Shown here piece after piece: positions 35,067-45,200 of a stretch of 64,000 nt of DNA. Each line of letters begins with the position of its first letter. Position 1 is the first letter of the stretch. The DNA is from PGYR01 sp041675005 (GTDB lineage: Bacteria > Bacteroidota > Ignavibacteria > Kapaibacteriales > UBA2268). Position numbers and translations under genes: made by a program. The stretch covers positions 62,001-126,000 of the forward strand of contig JBAYUQ010000006.1 in assembly GCA_041675005.1 (NCBI GenBank). Direction: 5' to 3'. The notes under the pieces were generated by a model. That model saw only the letters and a list, made by a program, of their open reading frames with translations. It was not told the DNA's origin and made no database searches.

Positions 35067-36404
35067 ATGAAAAAACTACTATTTACGATATTAGCAACCA
35101 CAATGCTAATAGCCACGGCACTACAAAGTGCTGAGATTATTCCTGTGTGGAATAGGACAATCGAAGGAAAAGTTCAAGACATGGAGTTTTTGAAAGGACA
35201 GAATGAAATTCTAATGCTAGTTGGAGAAGGACCAAATGCACAAATCCAAAGACGAAACCCAGAAAATGGTGAATTAATACACTCGTTTCCATATCCTTTA
35301 TCAACTGGTTCTAAATTCGTATTTACTCCCGACAGCATGAGATTTGTACAGATAGATGGTAATGGTGGGTTACTAAGAAATTTAGATGAAAATTATTCCG
35401 TAATAGCTTCATTTGAAATAAAGCAGGAAGATAGTATAGGTATTTACTATTCTGTAATTGCTATAGACCCAATAAGACCATACGCTTATGTAACAACTTA
35501 TGGTTGGTACAAGAAAACAAATTTCCCAGCACCTAGAGGAAAAGTAGTCGCCTATAACTATGAAACTGGCGAACATGTCAAGGATCTAACACCATATAGT
35601 GAAGATGAATATACTGCTATAGAAGTATCATCAGACGGTAAATACCTAGCAACCCTAAATGACAACAAGGCATATTTAAAAGTATGGGACTTGGCTACAA
35701 TGGAACAGATAATAAACGAACCACTTTTTGATGAGAAAAGTGATGATAGATGCGAGGCAGAAGATATTTATTTTTCTAAGATAGATGATAATGTTATTTA
35801 TATATCTGGTAATTTTACAAAAAGAATTAATTCAAAAGATATTGGTGATGGTGCTTTTAAATTTTTTATCAATGATAAAACAAGAGAATTATTATTACCA
35901 GATGCAATTTATGCAAGCGGAAATTTAATTTTCTTAGATCAAGAAACTATCATATTAAATTCAACTGATCAAAGAATCGGAATCTTAAACTTATTGACAG
36001 ACAGTTTAGAAAGGTATGGTTATCCACCAAAGAATGTTTACTCTGAAACTATTATATATAATGAGACAATGAATTATTTTATAGGTGCTAGTGGGAATGA
36101 TTTGTCAAAGTTTTTATATGACAGACAAACGAATATAGAAACTGAATATGAAGAAGAGATAATAATAAGTCCTAACCCAACTACAAACACAATTAACATT
36201 AATCTAAATTCAAATGGGTTCGAATATACTAGATTGAGCATAGTTGATATACTCGGTAATGAAGTAGGATTGATAGAAGAAGGTCTGTTGAATACATCTA
36301 ATTATCAGAAAGAATACGATGTTTCTGGCTTACCTCCAAGCATATATTTCATCCGATTAGAGATTGGTAATGAAGTAGTAACCAAACAGTTTATAAAGGA
36401 GTAA
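35067..36404 (+). CDS. Exported beta-propeller-like protein with T9SS sorting tail
   Basis: The 445-residue protein has a signal peptide (MKKLLFTILATTMLIATALQ). The body of about 330 residues has WD40/YVTN-like repeats (FVFTPDSMRFVQID, AIEVSSDGKYLATLNDNKAY, LKVWDLATMEQI). The last 80 residues are a T9SS type A sorting domain (IIISPNPTTNTININL, LPPSIYFIRLEIGNEVVTKQ). It is predicted to be secreted to the cell surface or medium. No catalytic motif is seen. Direct repeat 1 begins 9 bp after its stop. Confidence 0.85.
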   Translation: MKKLLFTILATTMLIATALQSAEIIPVWNRTIEGKVQDMEFLKGQNEILMLVGEGPNAQIQRRNPENGELIHSFPYPLSTGSKFVFTPDSMRFVQIDGNGGLLRNLDENYSVIASFEIKQEDSIGIYYSVIAIDPIRPYAYVTTYGWYKKTNFPAPRGKVVAYNYETGEHVKDLTPYSEDEYTAIEVSSDGKYLATLNDNKAYLKVWDLATMEQIINEPLFDEKSDDRCEAEDIYFSKIDDNVIYISGNFTKRINSKDIGDGAFKFFINDKTRELLLPDAIYASGNLIFLDQETIILNSTDQRIGILNLLTDSLERYGYPPKNVYSETIIYNETMNYFIGASGNDLSKFLYDRQTNIETEYEEEIIISPNPTTNTININLNSNGFEYTRLSIVDILGNEVGLIEEGLLNTSNYQKEYDVSGLPPSIYFIRLEIGNEVVTKQFIKE

Positions 36405-36412
36405 CCACCCCT

Positions 36413-36447
36413 CAAAAACATTTTCCACATTTTCCTTTGGGTATTTA
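36413..36447 (+). repeat. 35-bp direct repeat, copy 1 (left of the TA cassette)
   Basis: A perfect 35-bp match to 37291-37325, starting CAAAAACATTTTCCACATTT and ending GGGTATTTA. Similarity continues imperfectly to the left (ACCCC(T/A)CAAAAAC). It contains TTTTCCACA, a DnaA-box-like 9-mer, at 36421-36429. Confidence 0.9.
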
Positions 36448-36711
36448 TACTTTGTGCTCTTTATGTATAAAATCAGCTAATAACAACTTCGTAGGTTTTG
36501 TAAAAGTAAATAAAATGAGCATCCAAAGGATAAGAGATTGAATTGGTACGAACAATCAAAAGCAATAATTTTTAGTGATATGTATCTACATGTTTGAAAA
36601 GTAGAAATTAATAACTAATTTAAACATCGAATTGATAATAGAAAATGAAACCTATTATTAATCCAGGTTATTACAAGTAAATAAAGAACTAACAATTTAT
36701 TATTAAGGATT
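36448..36711. other. Non-coding stretch upstream of the toxin-antitoxin pair
   Basis: AT-rich DNA without a convincing ORF. The only structure seen is AACCT (36649-36653) and AGGTT (36665-36669), an inverted repeat 43-63 bp ahead of the antitoxin start that could serve as an autoregulatory operator. AAGGA precedes the antitoxin ATG. Confidence 0.4.
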
Positions 36712-36933
36712 ATGAAAACACAAGATATATTCATAGCACACCCAAAAACGGTAGAAGAAGAGAATGCCTTAAAAGCATTTCTTCAAGCTCTTAAAATTAA
36801 GTTCGAAGTTTCTAAAATAGAAAGTTACAACCCAGAATTTGTTAAGAAAGTACTGGAAAGTAGAAAGCAAGCAAAAGAAGGAAAAGTAACAAGAGTAGAG
36901 AAAGAAAATTTGAAAGAATTTTTAGGTTTGTGA
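36712..36933 (+). CDS. Antitoxin of a YoeB-type toxin-antitoxin pair
   Basis: The 73-residue protein (FIAHPKTVEEENALKAFLQA, LKIKFEVSKIESYNPEFVKK, then VLESRKQAKEGKVTRVEKEN) follows the DUF2683-like antitoxin pattern common in Bacteroidota: a short N-terminal strand/helix for DNA binding and dimerisation and a C-terminal toxin-binding helix. The toxin gene begins 1 bp after its stop, the classic antitoxin-first arrangement. It probably neutralises the toxin and represses the operon. Confidence 0.82.
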   Translation: MKTQDIFIAHPKTVEEENALKAFLQALKIKFEVSKIESYNPEFVKKVLESRKQAKEGKVTRVEKENLKEFLGL

Positions 36934-36934
36934 C

Positions 36935-37201
36935 ATGGGTTTCGATCTAGATTTTACTGAAAGAGCTAGAGAAGATATAGAAGCCCATAAAAAAGCTGGG
37001 AATAGAGCTATTCTTAATAAAGTATTAAAGATTCTGGAAGAACTGATAGAGCACCCGTTTAGTGGAACAGGGAAGCCAGAACGTCTGAAGTATAATCTAA
37101 CTGGTATGTGGTCTAGGAGAATAGACAAGGAACATAGATTAATCTATGAAGTAAATGAGGGTACAGTTTTTATACTTTCTGCAAAAGGCCATTATAAATA
37201 A
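36935..37201 (+). CDS. YoeB-family mRNA interferase toxin
   Basis: YoeB toxins cut mRNA on the ribosome. The 88-residue protein aligns along its length with E. coli YoeB: GTGKPERLKYNLTGMWSRRI (45-63), EHRLIYEV and the C-terminal KGHYK. The residues corresponding to catalytic Glu46, Arg65, His83 and Tyr84 are Glu49, Arg68, His86 and Tyr87, so it looks active. The gene pair lies between two perfect 35-bp direct repeats. Confidence 0.92.
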   Translation: MGFDLDFTERAREDIEAHKKAGNRAILNKVLKILEELIEHPFSGTGKPERLKYNLTGMWSRRIDKEHRLIYEVNEGTVFILSAKGHYK

Positions 37202-37290
37202 TAATCCTACCGATAAATGCGACTATAGTTTATTCCTTTGACTTGACAAACCCATAAAAGAAAAGGCGATTTCCAAGCAATAACACCCCA

Positions 37291-37325
37291 CAAAAACATT
37301 TTCCACATTTTCCTTTGGGTATTTA
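37291..37325 (+). repeat. 35-bp direct repeat, copy 2 (right of the TA cassette, in the rpmH promoter region)
   Basis: Identical to 36413-36447. It includes TTTTCCACA (37299-37307) and supplies the TTTG that serves as the -33 element of the proposed rpmH promoter. The two copies bracket an 843-bp segment containing the antitoxin and toxin genes. Confidence 0.9.
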
Positions 37326-37346
37326 CCAAAAATCTGTTTAACTTTG
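37314..37346 (+). promoter_or_regulatory. Possible housekeeping promoter of rpmH
   Basis: TTTG (37314-37317), 21 bp, then TAACTTTG (37339-37346) fits the Bacteroidota -33/-7 pattern TTTG...TAnnTTTG. It would give a leader of about 45 nt before rpmH. Confidence 0.5.
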
Positions 37347-37396
37347 TAGTTCGTAAAAAAAGAATTTAAAAGAACTTTAATCACTTAGGTATTGAT

Positions 37397-37537
37397 ATGA
37401 AAAGAACGTACCAACCCAGTAATAGAAAAAGAAAGAACAAGCACGGCTTCAGAGCTCGTATGGCTACTAAAAACGGTCGTAACGTTATCAAAAGAAGAAG
37501 AGCTAAAGGAAGAAAAAGACTTTCTGTAAGCGGTTAA
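37397..37537 (+). CDS. rpmH: 50S ribosomal protein L34
   Basis: The 46-codon gene encodes MKRTYQPSNRKRKNKHGFRA followed by RMATKNGRNVIKRRRAKGRK and RLSVSG, unmistakably L34. It is very basic, as the family requires, and complete. It is first in the conserved block rpmH-rnpA-yidD-yidC, which is often close to the replication origin. Confidence 0.98.
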   Translation: MKRTYQPSNRKRKNKHGFRARMATKNGRNVIKRRRAKGRKRLSVSG

Positions 37538-37578
37538 TCACCGTTTGCATGAGGTAGTTTTATCACGGCCAAAAAGCT

Positions 37579-37962
37579 ATGAATAGTCTGACACCACTTA
37601 TGGTGCCTATCAAAGGGCACGACTCTTTCAAAAGAGTATTGGCGAAAGGCATAATAGTCCGGACTGATAATTTCTTAGGATCTTTCGTTCCTAATACTCG
37701 TAAAATTGAACCGGTCTGCTTTGGTATCTCTATACCAAAGCGACACGCCAAAAAAGCAGTCGTTAGGAATAGAACCAAACGGCTAGTCAAGGAATCCTTG
37801 ATTAGTTTAGCACAAAACGAAAAGGAGAAACTACTTACTTTCGAAGAGTTTGTATTAATTAGAACTGTAAAATTACCTTCTCATCCCAAATTAGTCAGAT
37901 TAGACGATGTCAAATCAGAAATTTATGCTTTATTCGATAAAGCGATGATGAGAATAGGATAA
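37579..37962 (+). CDS. rnpA: Ribonuclease P protein component
   Basis: RnpA binds the catalytic RNA of RNase P and helps mature tRNA 5' ends. The 127-residue basic protein carries the RNP motif KRHAKKAVVRNRTKRLVKES at about 54-73 and a preceding ISIP strand. It begins 41 bp after rpmH and ends 4 bp before yidD, as is usual. Confidence 0.93.
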   Translation: MNSLTPLMVPIKGHDSFKRVLAKGIIVRTDNFLGSFVPNTRKIEPVCFGISIPKRHAKKAVVRNRTKRLVKESLISLAQNEKEKLLTFEEFVLIRTVKLPSHPKLVRLDDVKSEIYALFDKAMMRIG

Positions 37963-37966
37963 AATA

Positions 37967-38209
37967 ATGAAACACATACTAATAGGACTGATTAGAATCT
38001 ACAAATCATTCATCTCTCCTCTATTCCCTAATACTTGTAGATTCCACCCAACTTGCTCAACTTACTCGATGGAAGCCATAAAAACTCACGGCTCTCTCAA
38101 GGGTATTTATTTATCAATAATCAGAATTTCAAAATGCCACCCTTTTCACAAAGGTGGGCTTGACCCTGTACCAATAGTTAATCCGAAGAAAGGAAAAAAT
38201 AATGGATAG
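37967..38209 (+). CDS. yidD: Membrane protein insertion efficiency factor YidD
   Basis: YidD is a small peripheral inner-membrane protein that assists YidC. The 80-residue sequence has the family signature: IRIYKSFISPLFPNTCRFHP, then TCSTYSMEAIKTHGSLKGIY and CHPFHKGGLDPVP. It overlaps the start of yidC by 8 bp. Confidence 0.96.
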   Translation: MKHILIGLIRIYKSFISPLFPNTCRFHPTCSTYSMEAIKTHGSLKGIYLSIIRISKCHPFHKGGLDPVPIVNPKKGKNNG

Positions 38210-40100
38210 AAATAGTATATTAGCCATAGTCTTAATCTCAATGCTCGTACTTGGGTATATGTTCTACAGTTCGCAGAGCGTACCAGATCAATACGAAATG
38301 ACGAGTGCAGATAGCACAATTGTAACATCAGACAAAGCTGATGAAAGTGGAAGCAAAGATGATGATAGTGTCACCAAAGAAGACGCAGAATCTCTTTTCA
38401 AAAATGATGGGGGCGAAGCGGCTACTGCTACTACTAGCAAAAAAGAATTACAATATGGTAAATTCCAATCATTCACTCAAGGCACAAGAGAAATAGTAAC
38501 TATAGAGTCTGACCTCTATATAGCTAAACTTAGCTCGAAAGGTGGTGATCTAATAAGTTGGGAACTAAAAAATTATAACAAATGGGACGGAGTTCCATCG
38601 CAGTTAATCAACGATAAAGAAGGTGAACTTTACTTAGACTTTATCTCTTCTGACGGAAAAGATATTGATTCTAGAAATCTATACTTCACATTCGACTCAG
38701 ACAAATCAAACATCAAAATCTCGGGTGATAGGACTTTCACTATCACTGCTACTTTGGAAGTAGAACCGGGCAAAACAATAGTAAAGAAATATAAATTCGC
38801 TGGTAATAAATATGCTTTCGAGACTGGTGTAGAATTGAACAACATGGAAGATTACATTCCTCGTAGTTTCCTATACAAATGGTCAAAAGGGCTAACTTAC
38901 CAAGAGAAAAACTCAGTCGACGAATCTGGTGAAGCTCACGCTTTGGTACAGATGAACGGCGAAGTAGTAGAGCTAAATGCAACTGATGATGAGAAGAAAG
39001 TTACTCACGAAGGTAAAATTGATTTCATCGCCACTAAAACTAAGTACTTCGGTGTAGCTATTATGCCTAAGGATTTCGATGGCGAAATACTAATGACTAC
39101 CAAAAGTAAAGCATACCCAAAAACAGAAGGTATGGTAGAGACTTACGACCTTTCGATAAAAGTGCCTTACAGAGGCGGAACAAAATCACAAGAATATCAA
39201 GTTTATTTAGGTCCTTTGAAATTAGACCTTGTAGAGAATTACGGCCTAAATAGAATGCTGAATTTAGGTTGGTGGGGTATCCGTCACATTGGCGAATATG
39301 TCATGATGCCTATATTCAACACAGTTCACTCGTTTATCCCAAGTTGGGGACTAACTATTATACTATTCTCTATATTCATCAAACTAGCACTTTATCCTCT
39401 GTCTATTACTCAGATGAAAAATGCAAACAAGATGAAAATACTTGCTCCAGAAGTAGCTAAAATAAGAGAAAAGTATAAAGACGAACAACAAGTTCAGCAG
39501 AAAGAGATGATGGCCCTCTACTCCCAATATGGAGTTAACCCTGCTAGTGGTTGTTTACCTATGCTATTGCAGATGCCGATTCTCTATTCACTATGGACAC
39601 TATTCCGAACGAATATAGATTTGCGTCAATCGGATTTCATATTCTGGATAAACGATTTATCTGTACCTGATACATTAGTCCACTTCGGTACATCTATTAT
39701 GGGTATATCGTCTATTAGTGGTCTTGCTTTGGCTATGGGTATTTCTATGTTTATCCAACAGAAGATGACTATATCTGACCCCAAGCAAAAGGCAATGGTA
39801 TATGCTATGCCGTTTATGTTCATATTCCTATTCTCTTCATTTCCTGCTGGTCTGAACCTATACTACTTTATGTTCAACGTATTGGGTATCGGTCAACAGT
39901 TGTACATCAACAACTTCGCTAAAGATAGAATCACTTCTATCCACGATATGAAGAAAGTAGATAAGAAGAAGGGTTGGTTAGCTAATAAAATGGAAGAAGC
40001 TCAGAAAATAGCTGAAGCTCAAGGTAAAGTAGCCCCAGGTGGTAAAACTAAGAAAGGATTGAATCCCGCTAACCCGAACCACAGAAAGAAAAAGAAATAA
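38202..40100 (+). CDS. yidC: Membrane protein insertase YidC
   Basis: YidC inserts and folds inner-membrane proteins with or without SecYEG. The 632-residue protein has an N-terminal anchor (about 6-23), an acidic linker, a large periplasmic beta domain of the Gram-negative type (about 85-345) and the five-helix core (WGLTIILFSIFIKLALYPLS, YSQYGVNPASGCLPMLLQMP, LALAMGISMFIQQKM, PFMFIFLFSSFPAGLNLYYF). The conserved Arg of the insertase groove is not assigned here. A basic C-terminal tail ends the protein. Confidence 0.96.
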   Translation: MDRNSILAIVLISMLVLGYMFYSSQSVPDQYEMTSADSTIVTSDKADESGSKDDDSVTKEDAESLFKNDGGEAATATTSKKELQYGKFQSFTQGTREIVTIESDLYIAKLSSKGGDLISWELKNYNKWDGVPSQLINDKEGELYLDFISSDGKDIDSRNLYFTFDSDKSNIKISGDRTFTITATLEVEPGKTIVKKYKFAGNKYAFETGVELNNMEDYIPRSFLYKWSKGLTYQEKNSVDESGEAHALVQMNGEVVELNATDDEKKVTHEGKIDFIATKTKYFGVAIMPKDFDGEILMTTKSKAYPKTEGMVETYDLSIKVPYRGGTKSQEYQVYLGPLKLDLVENYGLNRMLNLGWWGIRHIGEYVMMPIFNTVHSFIPSWGLTIILFSIFIKLALYPLSITQMKNANKMKILAPEVAKIREKYKDEQQVQQKEMMALYSQYGVNPASGCLPMLLQMPILYSLWTLFRTNIDLRQSDFIFWINDLSVPDTLVHFGTSIMGISSISGLALAMGISMFIQQKMTISDPKQKAMVYAMPFMFIFLFSSFPAGLNLYYFMFNVLGIGQQLYINNFAKDRITSIHDMKKVDKKKGWLANKMEEAQKIAEAQGKVAPGGKTKKGLNPANPNHRKKKK

Positions 40101-40220
40101 TGAAATAGTACTCGATTTTTTAGATATTTCGTAACTAAATTTAGTTTTAACTGTCTTTTGAATAGCTACTATTTCGATATTTATTATATTAGTAGAAAAT
40201 ATTATTCAAAGACTATAGAA

Positions 40221-42236
40221 ATGCAAAAAATCAAACTTTACAGTTCAGCACTAATCTTAACTATGATATTCGCTCTAAGCGGATGTCCAGAAGAAAATGA
40301 TTCATTGGTCAATCCGCCTTCTCAGGCGGAGACCGTGGACATTCGCTTTATCAATCTAGCTGGTGATAATCAGTCCCGCTCTCTAAGAATGACCGAGTAC
40401 GAGACTCCAGAAGTCGCTTATGGACAATCCACAGAAACATTCCATCCACCTGATGATAGTACCAAGGCAACTGTACTAAAAGGCGGAAGGGACGAATATA
40501 GCCCAGAAAAGCAAATCAAATTCTTTAGAAAACTGACCTACACTTTTTTTGCATTACCTACTGCACCCGGTGATAGCTTACACCCACTGCCTGTTGATAC
40601 ATTGATAGGTATGAACAGTTCGTTGACTATCCCATTAGTAACTAATGATGCTTATGTCCGATTAGTTAATACTTACTCGGATACTAATTCAACTTTTTCT
40701 CTTGTATTGGGCTGCGCCGGCGGTATAACTCTAGCACCAAGTGTGCGATATAGAGGATTCAGTAGTGCGGAGCCAGTATTATCAGGTGAGAATACTTTCA
40801 GTGTAGTTTATAATAAAAATGGTGTTAACGAATCGCTTGGTTTATTCAGAGTGGATATGGTTCCTAGAGGTGAGTACGCATTCGTAATTGTGAAAGACCA
40901 ATCGGGCAATCCTGCAGTTTATGCTCTCGATGAAAAAAGTCCAAGTGCGAACGCTTTCGGTCCTGCACAAGAAGTAGAAGCAAAGACAACTAATATAAGA
41001 ACTGTTAACTTCTCATCTAAAACTTTTGATGTGAACTTAGATGCTGATTTGATAGTATCATCTCCAACTAAAGACTATATTGGTAAATACAACGAATATA
41101 CAGCATGTAGTGGTACTACTATCTCCTCAATCACTGCAGTTAGTGGTAGTGATACTCTTTCTAATCTGTTCACTTCGCTAGAAGTACTCCGCGAATATTC
41201 GCTCTATCTATTTGATGAGGGTGACAAAATCAGACAAGTACTTGCACCTCCTTTCAAAGTATTCGGTGAAGCTGATGGCAAATCTATAATCAGAGTTATA
41301 AATGGAAACCCTGACTATGAAGGTATAACTGTAGCATTCGGTGCTAGGAAAGTAGAAAGCGAAAATGAGTTGAAATATGGTGAAACGATAGCAAGGAATG
41401 TGAAGTTCGGGAATGTATCTGGAATAGGTATATTCGAATCGGGACTATCCCCTATTACCGTATTTGCGGCTACTCAACCAGCTAAGTATATAACTGGTGT
41501 CAACTACGATTTGAAGAAAGACAAAAGCTATACTATGCTGCTATACAAAAAAGATGATGGTACTCCAGGATTTACAATAATAGAAGATAGAGACGAAGAC
41601 AAACCAGTTAGTGAAATAGAAGCTGGTGTATTTGTACAGGTAGTTAACGGTGTAGCAGGCCCTGGTTCTGTTAGAATAGGAATAGAGCCACTAATCAGCG
41701 AGTCGGCAAATGAGCTATTCTATGGGCTGAATTTGGCTACTGTTATACCTATTGGCTCTACTGATATTACCGTGAATGGGAAAAAGAAGACTATTGACAT
41801 AGAAAAAGGTAAGAGATTGCTTATAGTAGCATCAGGTACGACTGGCGATGAGAAAATATTAACTTATCAGAGCGACCCGATAGACAAATACGATAATATG
41901 TATAAAATACGATTTCTGAATGCAAGCACTGAGATAGACAGAATAACTGTCTCTAGGTTTAATCTAATAGATTGCCCAGCTTGTCCTATTTTGGCTAATA
42001 ATATAGCTTATGATGAGCTTTCGTTTCTACAAGAAGTAAAATCGGAAGCAAAAATATCTCTATTCGTGTATAATCCCGATGATTTTGCTAGATTATATCA
42101 TAGAGTTGATGATTTGAAATTGAACTTTAATAAGGCATATACTGTAATTTTCACAGGGAACTCATCCCTAGGAGATAATAGTGATGGCGACAATACAAAC
42201 AACGGTTATTCCGTTGTGATAATACAAGAATTCTAA
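40221..42236 (+). CDS. DUF4397-repeat lipoprotein
   Basis: The start is ATG 40221, which gives a clean leader and lipobox FALSGC (Cys22); the frame is open to a TTG 21 codons earlier, but that would hide the signal. The 671-residue protein carries several repeats of the DUF4397 type (YVRLVNTYSDTNSTFSLVL, IIRVINGNPDYEGITVAFG, FVQVVNGVAGPGSVRIGIE, YKIRFLNASTEIDRITVSRF), which are Ig-like surface domains of unknown role. It precedes the subtilisin gene by 21 bp, suggesting co-expression. Confidence 0.83.
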   Translation: MQKIKLYSSALILTMIFALSGCPEENDSLVNPPSQAETVDIRFINLAGDNQSRSLRMTEYETPEVAYGQSTETFHPPDDSTKATVLKGGRDEYSPEKQIKFFRKLTYTFFALPTAPGDSLHPLPVDTLIGMNSSLTIPLVTNDAYVRLVNTYSDTNSTFSLVLGCAGGITLAPSVRYRGFSSAEPVLSGENTFSVVYNKNGVNESLGLFRVDMVPRGEYAFVIVKDQSGNPAVYALDEKSPSANAFGPAQEVEAKTTNIRTVNFSSKTFDVNLDADLIVSSPTKDYIGKYNEYTACSGTTISSITAVSGSDTLSNLFTSLEVLREYSLYLFDEGDKIRQVLAPPFKVFGEADGKSIIRVINGNPDYEGITVAFGARKVESENELKYGETIARNVKFGNVSGIGIFESGLSPITVFAATQPAKYITGVNYDLKKDKSYTMLLYKKDDGTPGFTIIEDRDEDKPVSEIEAGVFVQVVNGVAGPGSVRIGIEPLISESANELFYGLNLATVIPIGSTDITVNGKKKTIDIEKGKRLLIVASGTTGDEKILTYQSDPIDKYDNMYKIRFLNASTEIDRITVSRFNLIDCPACPILANNIAYDELSFLQEVKSEAKISLFVYNPDDFARLYHRVDDLKLNFNKAYTVIFTGNSSLGDNSDGDNTNNGYSVVIIQEF

Positions 42237-42257
42237 ATAATATAAATGGCTTGAATA

Positions 42258-45200
42258 ATGAAAAGAATTAATTCACTTCTTGTACTGATAACCCTGTTTA
42301 TTAGTACTACTTTTGCTTTCGGCATAACTCCTATAGCATATCACGTAAATATAGAATCTTCGAACAACAATCACATTACGGTTCCTGTTCCAAAATTGGA
42401 GATGGGGCAATATCAGATAAATTCTATATATGTGAAAACCAAATCTAAAATAGAAGTAGATGGGAATAGATTCGTATCAGATGTATTGAACAAAGGATTT
42501 GAGAATATTTCGATAAATAAGCTCAACAAAATAGCTAGCGGTAATAACAACAAATTAAGAGGTACACCAGTAGAGCGACTTTACATAGTAGAATATGCCG
42601 TTGGTGTTGACTCTTATGATATAGCCCAAGAGTTGATGAAAAACCCAGAAGTTGAGTACGCAGTCCCTGTTTTCAATAGATATACTACTGATTTTACTCC
42701 TAATGATCCAGATATATCAAAACAATGGCATATAGATGATAATGCAAAGAAAGCGTGGGATATAACTAAAGGAAGTACTGAGGTAATTATAGCAATAGTA
42801 GATTCGGGAACAGATTGGCAACATCCCGACTTGCTTTCAAATATATATATTAATACCAAAGAGATTGCTGACAACGGCATAGACGACGATGGCAATGGCT
42901 TCATAGATGATGTAAATGGATGGGATTTTATTGGAAATCTTAATTTTCAACAAGCAATGAACAGACAATGGACACCCGACAATGATCCAAAACCTGTATA
43001 TACGTCTAATAATCACGGTACTCACGTTGCTGGTTGCGCTTCGGCAGCGACAAATAATGGAGTTGGTGTAGCATCGCTTGGATTCAATACAAAATTAATG
43101 CCTATCAAATGCGGCTCTGACAATTGGAATAGCGGTGGTACTCGTGGAATTTTCAGAGGGTACGAAGGACTACTTTATGCTGCTGAAAATGGTGCACATA
43201 TTATAAATTGTAGCTGGGGTGGGCCGGGATTTAATCCAGCTGAACAAGAAATAATAAATTCAATAGTTGATATGGGAGTGCTAGTTGTCGCTTCTGCCGG
43301 AAATGATTCTGAAAATATAGACGAAGTATCTTTCTACCCCGCTGGCTACAATAATATACTATGCGTTGGCTCAATACAGTCTAATAATCGTAGATCATCA
43401 TTTACTAATTATGGTATAAGAACAGATATATATGCCCCTGGGACTAACATATACGCCACATTACCGGCTAATAAATATGGCAATATGTCTGGTACATCTA
43501 TGGCAGGTCCAGTTGCGGCTGGATTGGCTGGGTTAATAAAAGCACTACACCCAGATTGGACTCCACACCAAATATCAGCTCAGATGAGAAGCACTACAGA
43601 CCCCGTCGCAAATGTAGCTACTGCTGATATCCCCTTGTACTTCGGGAAAATAAATTCACTCAAAGCATTGCAAGCAAATGCAAATAATTTCGCTGATAAC
43701 AAGACTAAGGGAATGGCAATTTCAGAAACTGATTTCAATCAGAATAGTATAATAGACAACTACAACGAAAAAACAATCCTACTGAAATTAGTCAATTTCT
43801 TAGCTCCGGTTTCTGGAGTAAAACTAGAATTTTTGGCGATGGATAAATTCTTCGATGTAGTTACATCAGAAATAATAGTAAATGGCTTAACTACATTAAG
43901 CGAGAGTAATGTAGAGCTAAAATTAAAGCTCAATGACTTAAACCCCTGGTATGATGGATTTGCAAGAGTATTAGTGAAATATACTGCTGAAGATTATTCT
44001 GACTATCAATTACTAAAAATTCCTATTCTAATAAAAACCAATAATGAATTCCGGTTTGTTAGAGATATATTGGAAGAAGAGTACGCCACATTCTATGATG
44101 TACATTCACCAAGTAAAGGTACAGTATGGGCTGTTGGGCAGAGCAGAGGGAGCAAACGAGGTATAATATATAATACGTCTGCTAATCAGCTATTCGACGG
44201 TGGTGCAGAAGCACTAACAGGCGTTTATGCTAAAGACAATTTTAACGCTTGGGCAACAACTGGAAACGGTAATCTATTAGTAACTACTAATAGTGGTCTT
44301 AATTGGGATGTAACTGATTTCACGGCTACTACTGGTTATTTCAATGGGATTGGTTTTTTCAATGAGAATAACGGTATTGCTGTTGGTGACCCTATTAACA
44401 ACCAATTTGGGGTTATTGTAACTACAAATGGTGGTAAAAACTGGGCTAAGACATCTTCTTTAGCTTCTGTGGGTGATGAAGCTGGACTAGTCGGTGCCTT
44501 TTGTATATACGGCGATAGAGCTTATTTCGGTACTAATACGGGAAGAGTGCTAAGAGGTAGGGATTTCGGTAAATCATGGACTGCAGCGGAAGTAGAATCA
44601 GGAGTTACTATATTGGATATTGCTTTCCACAGTAATACTGGAGGTATAGCTATATACACGAATAGAATAAAGACGGGCAACGACGTACTATTAGCTAGAA
44701 GTAGTGACGGTGGTTTGAATTGGAAAGCTGGCGTAACTAATCTAAATGAGACTTTAGGAGTTACCCCTGTTGAATTGATTTACAATGAAGCATCTGAATC
44801 GATTTATCTAGTATGTAAAAAGGGAGAGGTTTACTCCACTAAAAATCTAGGTGCTACTTGGACTCCTGTACTTACGAGACAGATAGGTGAATACGAAAGG
44901 GCTGATTTAACTAATGAGGTAGAGAAATTTAGTCTCTATGGAGCTAGTCCTATTAGTATTTCTTTATTGGACTTTACCGTTATACCAGCAGGAGCAAAAG
45001 CATCTATCACTTCACTTTCGGGTACATCTTTTGAATATGATAGTACGGAGCTGAATAAAATCACAAACAAAATTTTCGAGTTTGAGAATACTGGTGATAT
45101 ATCTGTTTTTGTAGATTCAGTTTACTTTACTGGTACTGATAAAGATGTATTTAGCTTTTTTGGTAATCCACCAAATGAAATAGCTGCTGGTACAAAAGAT

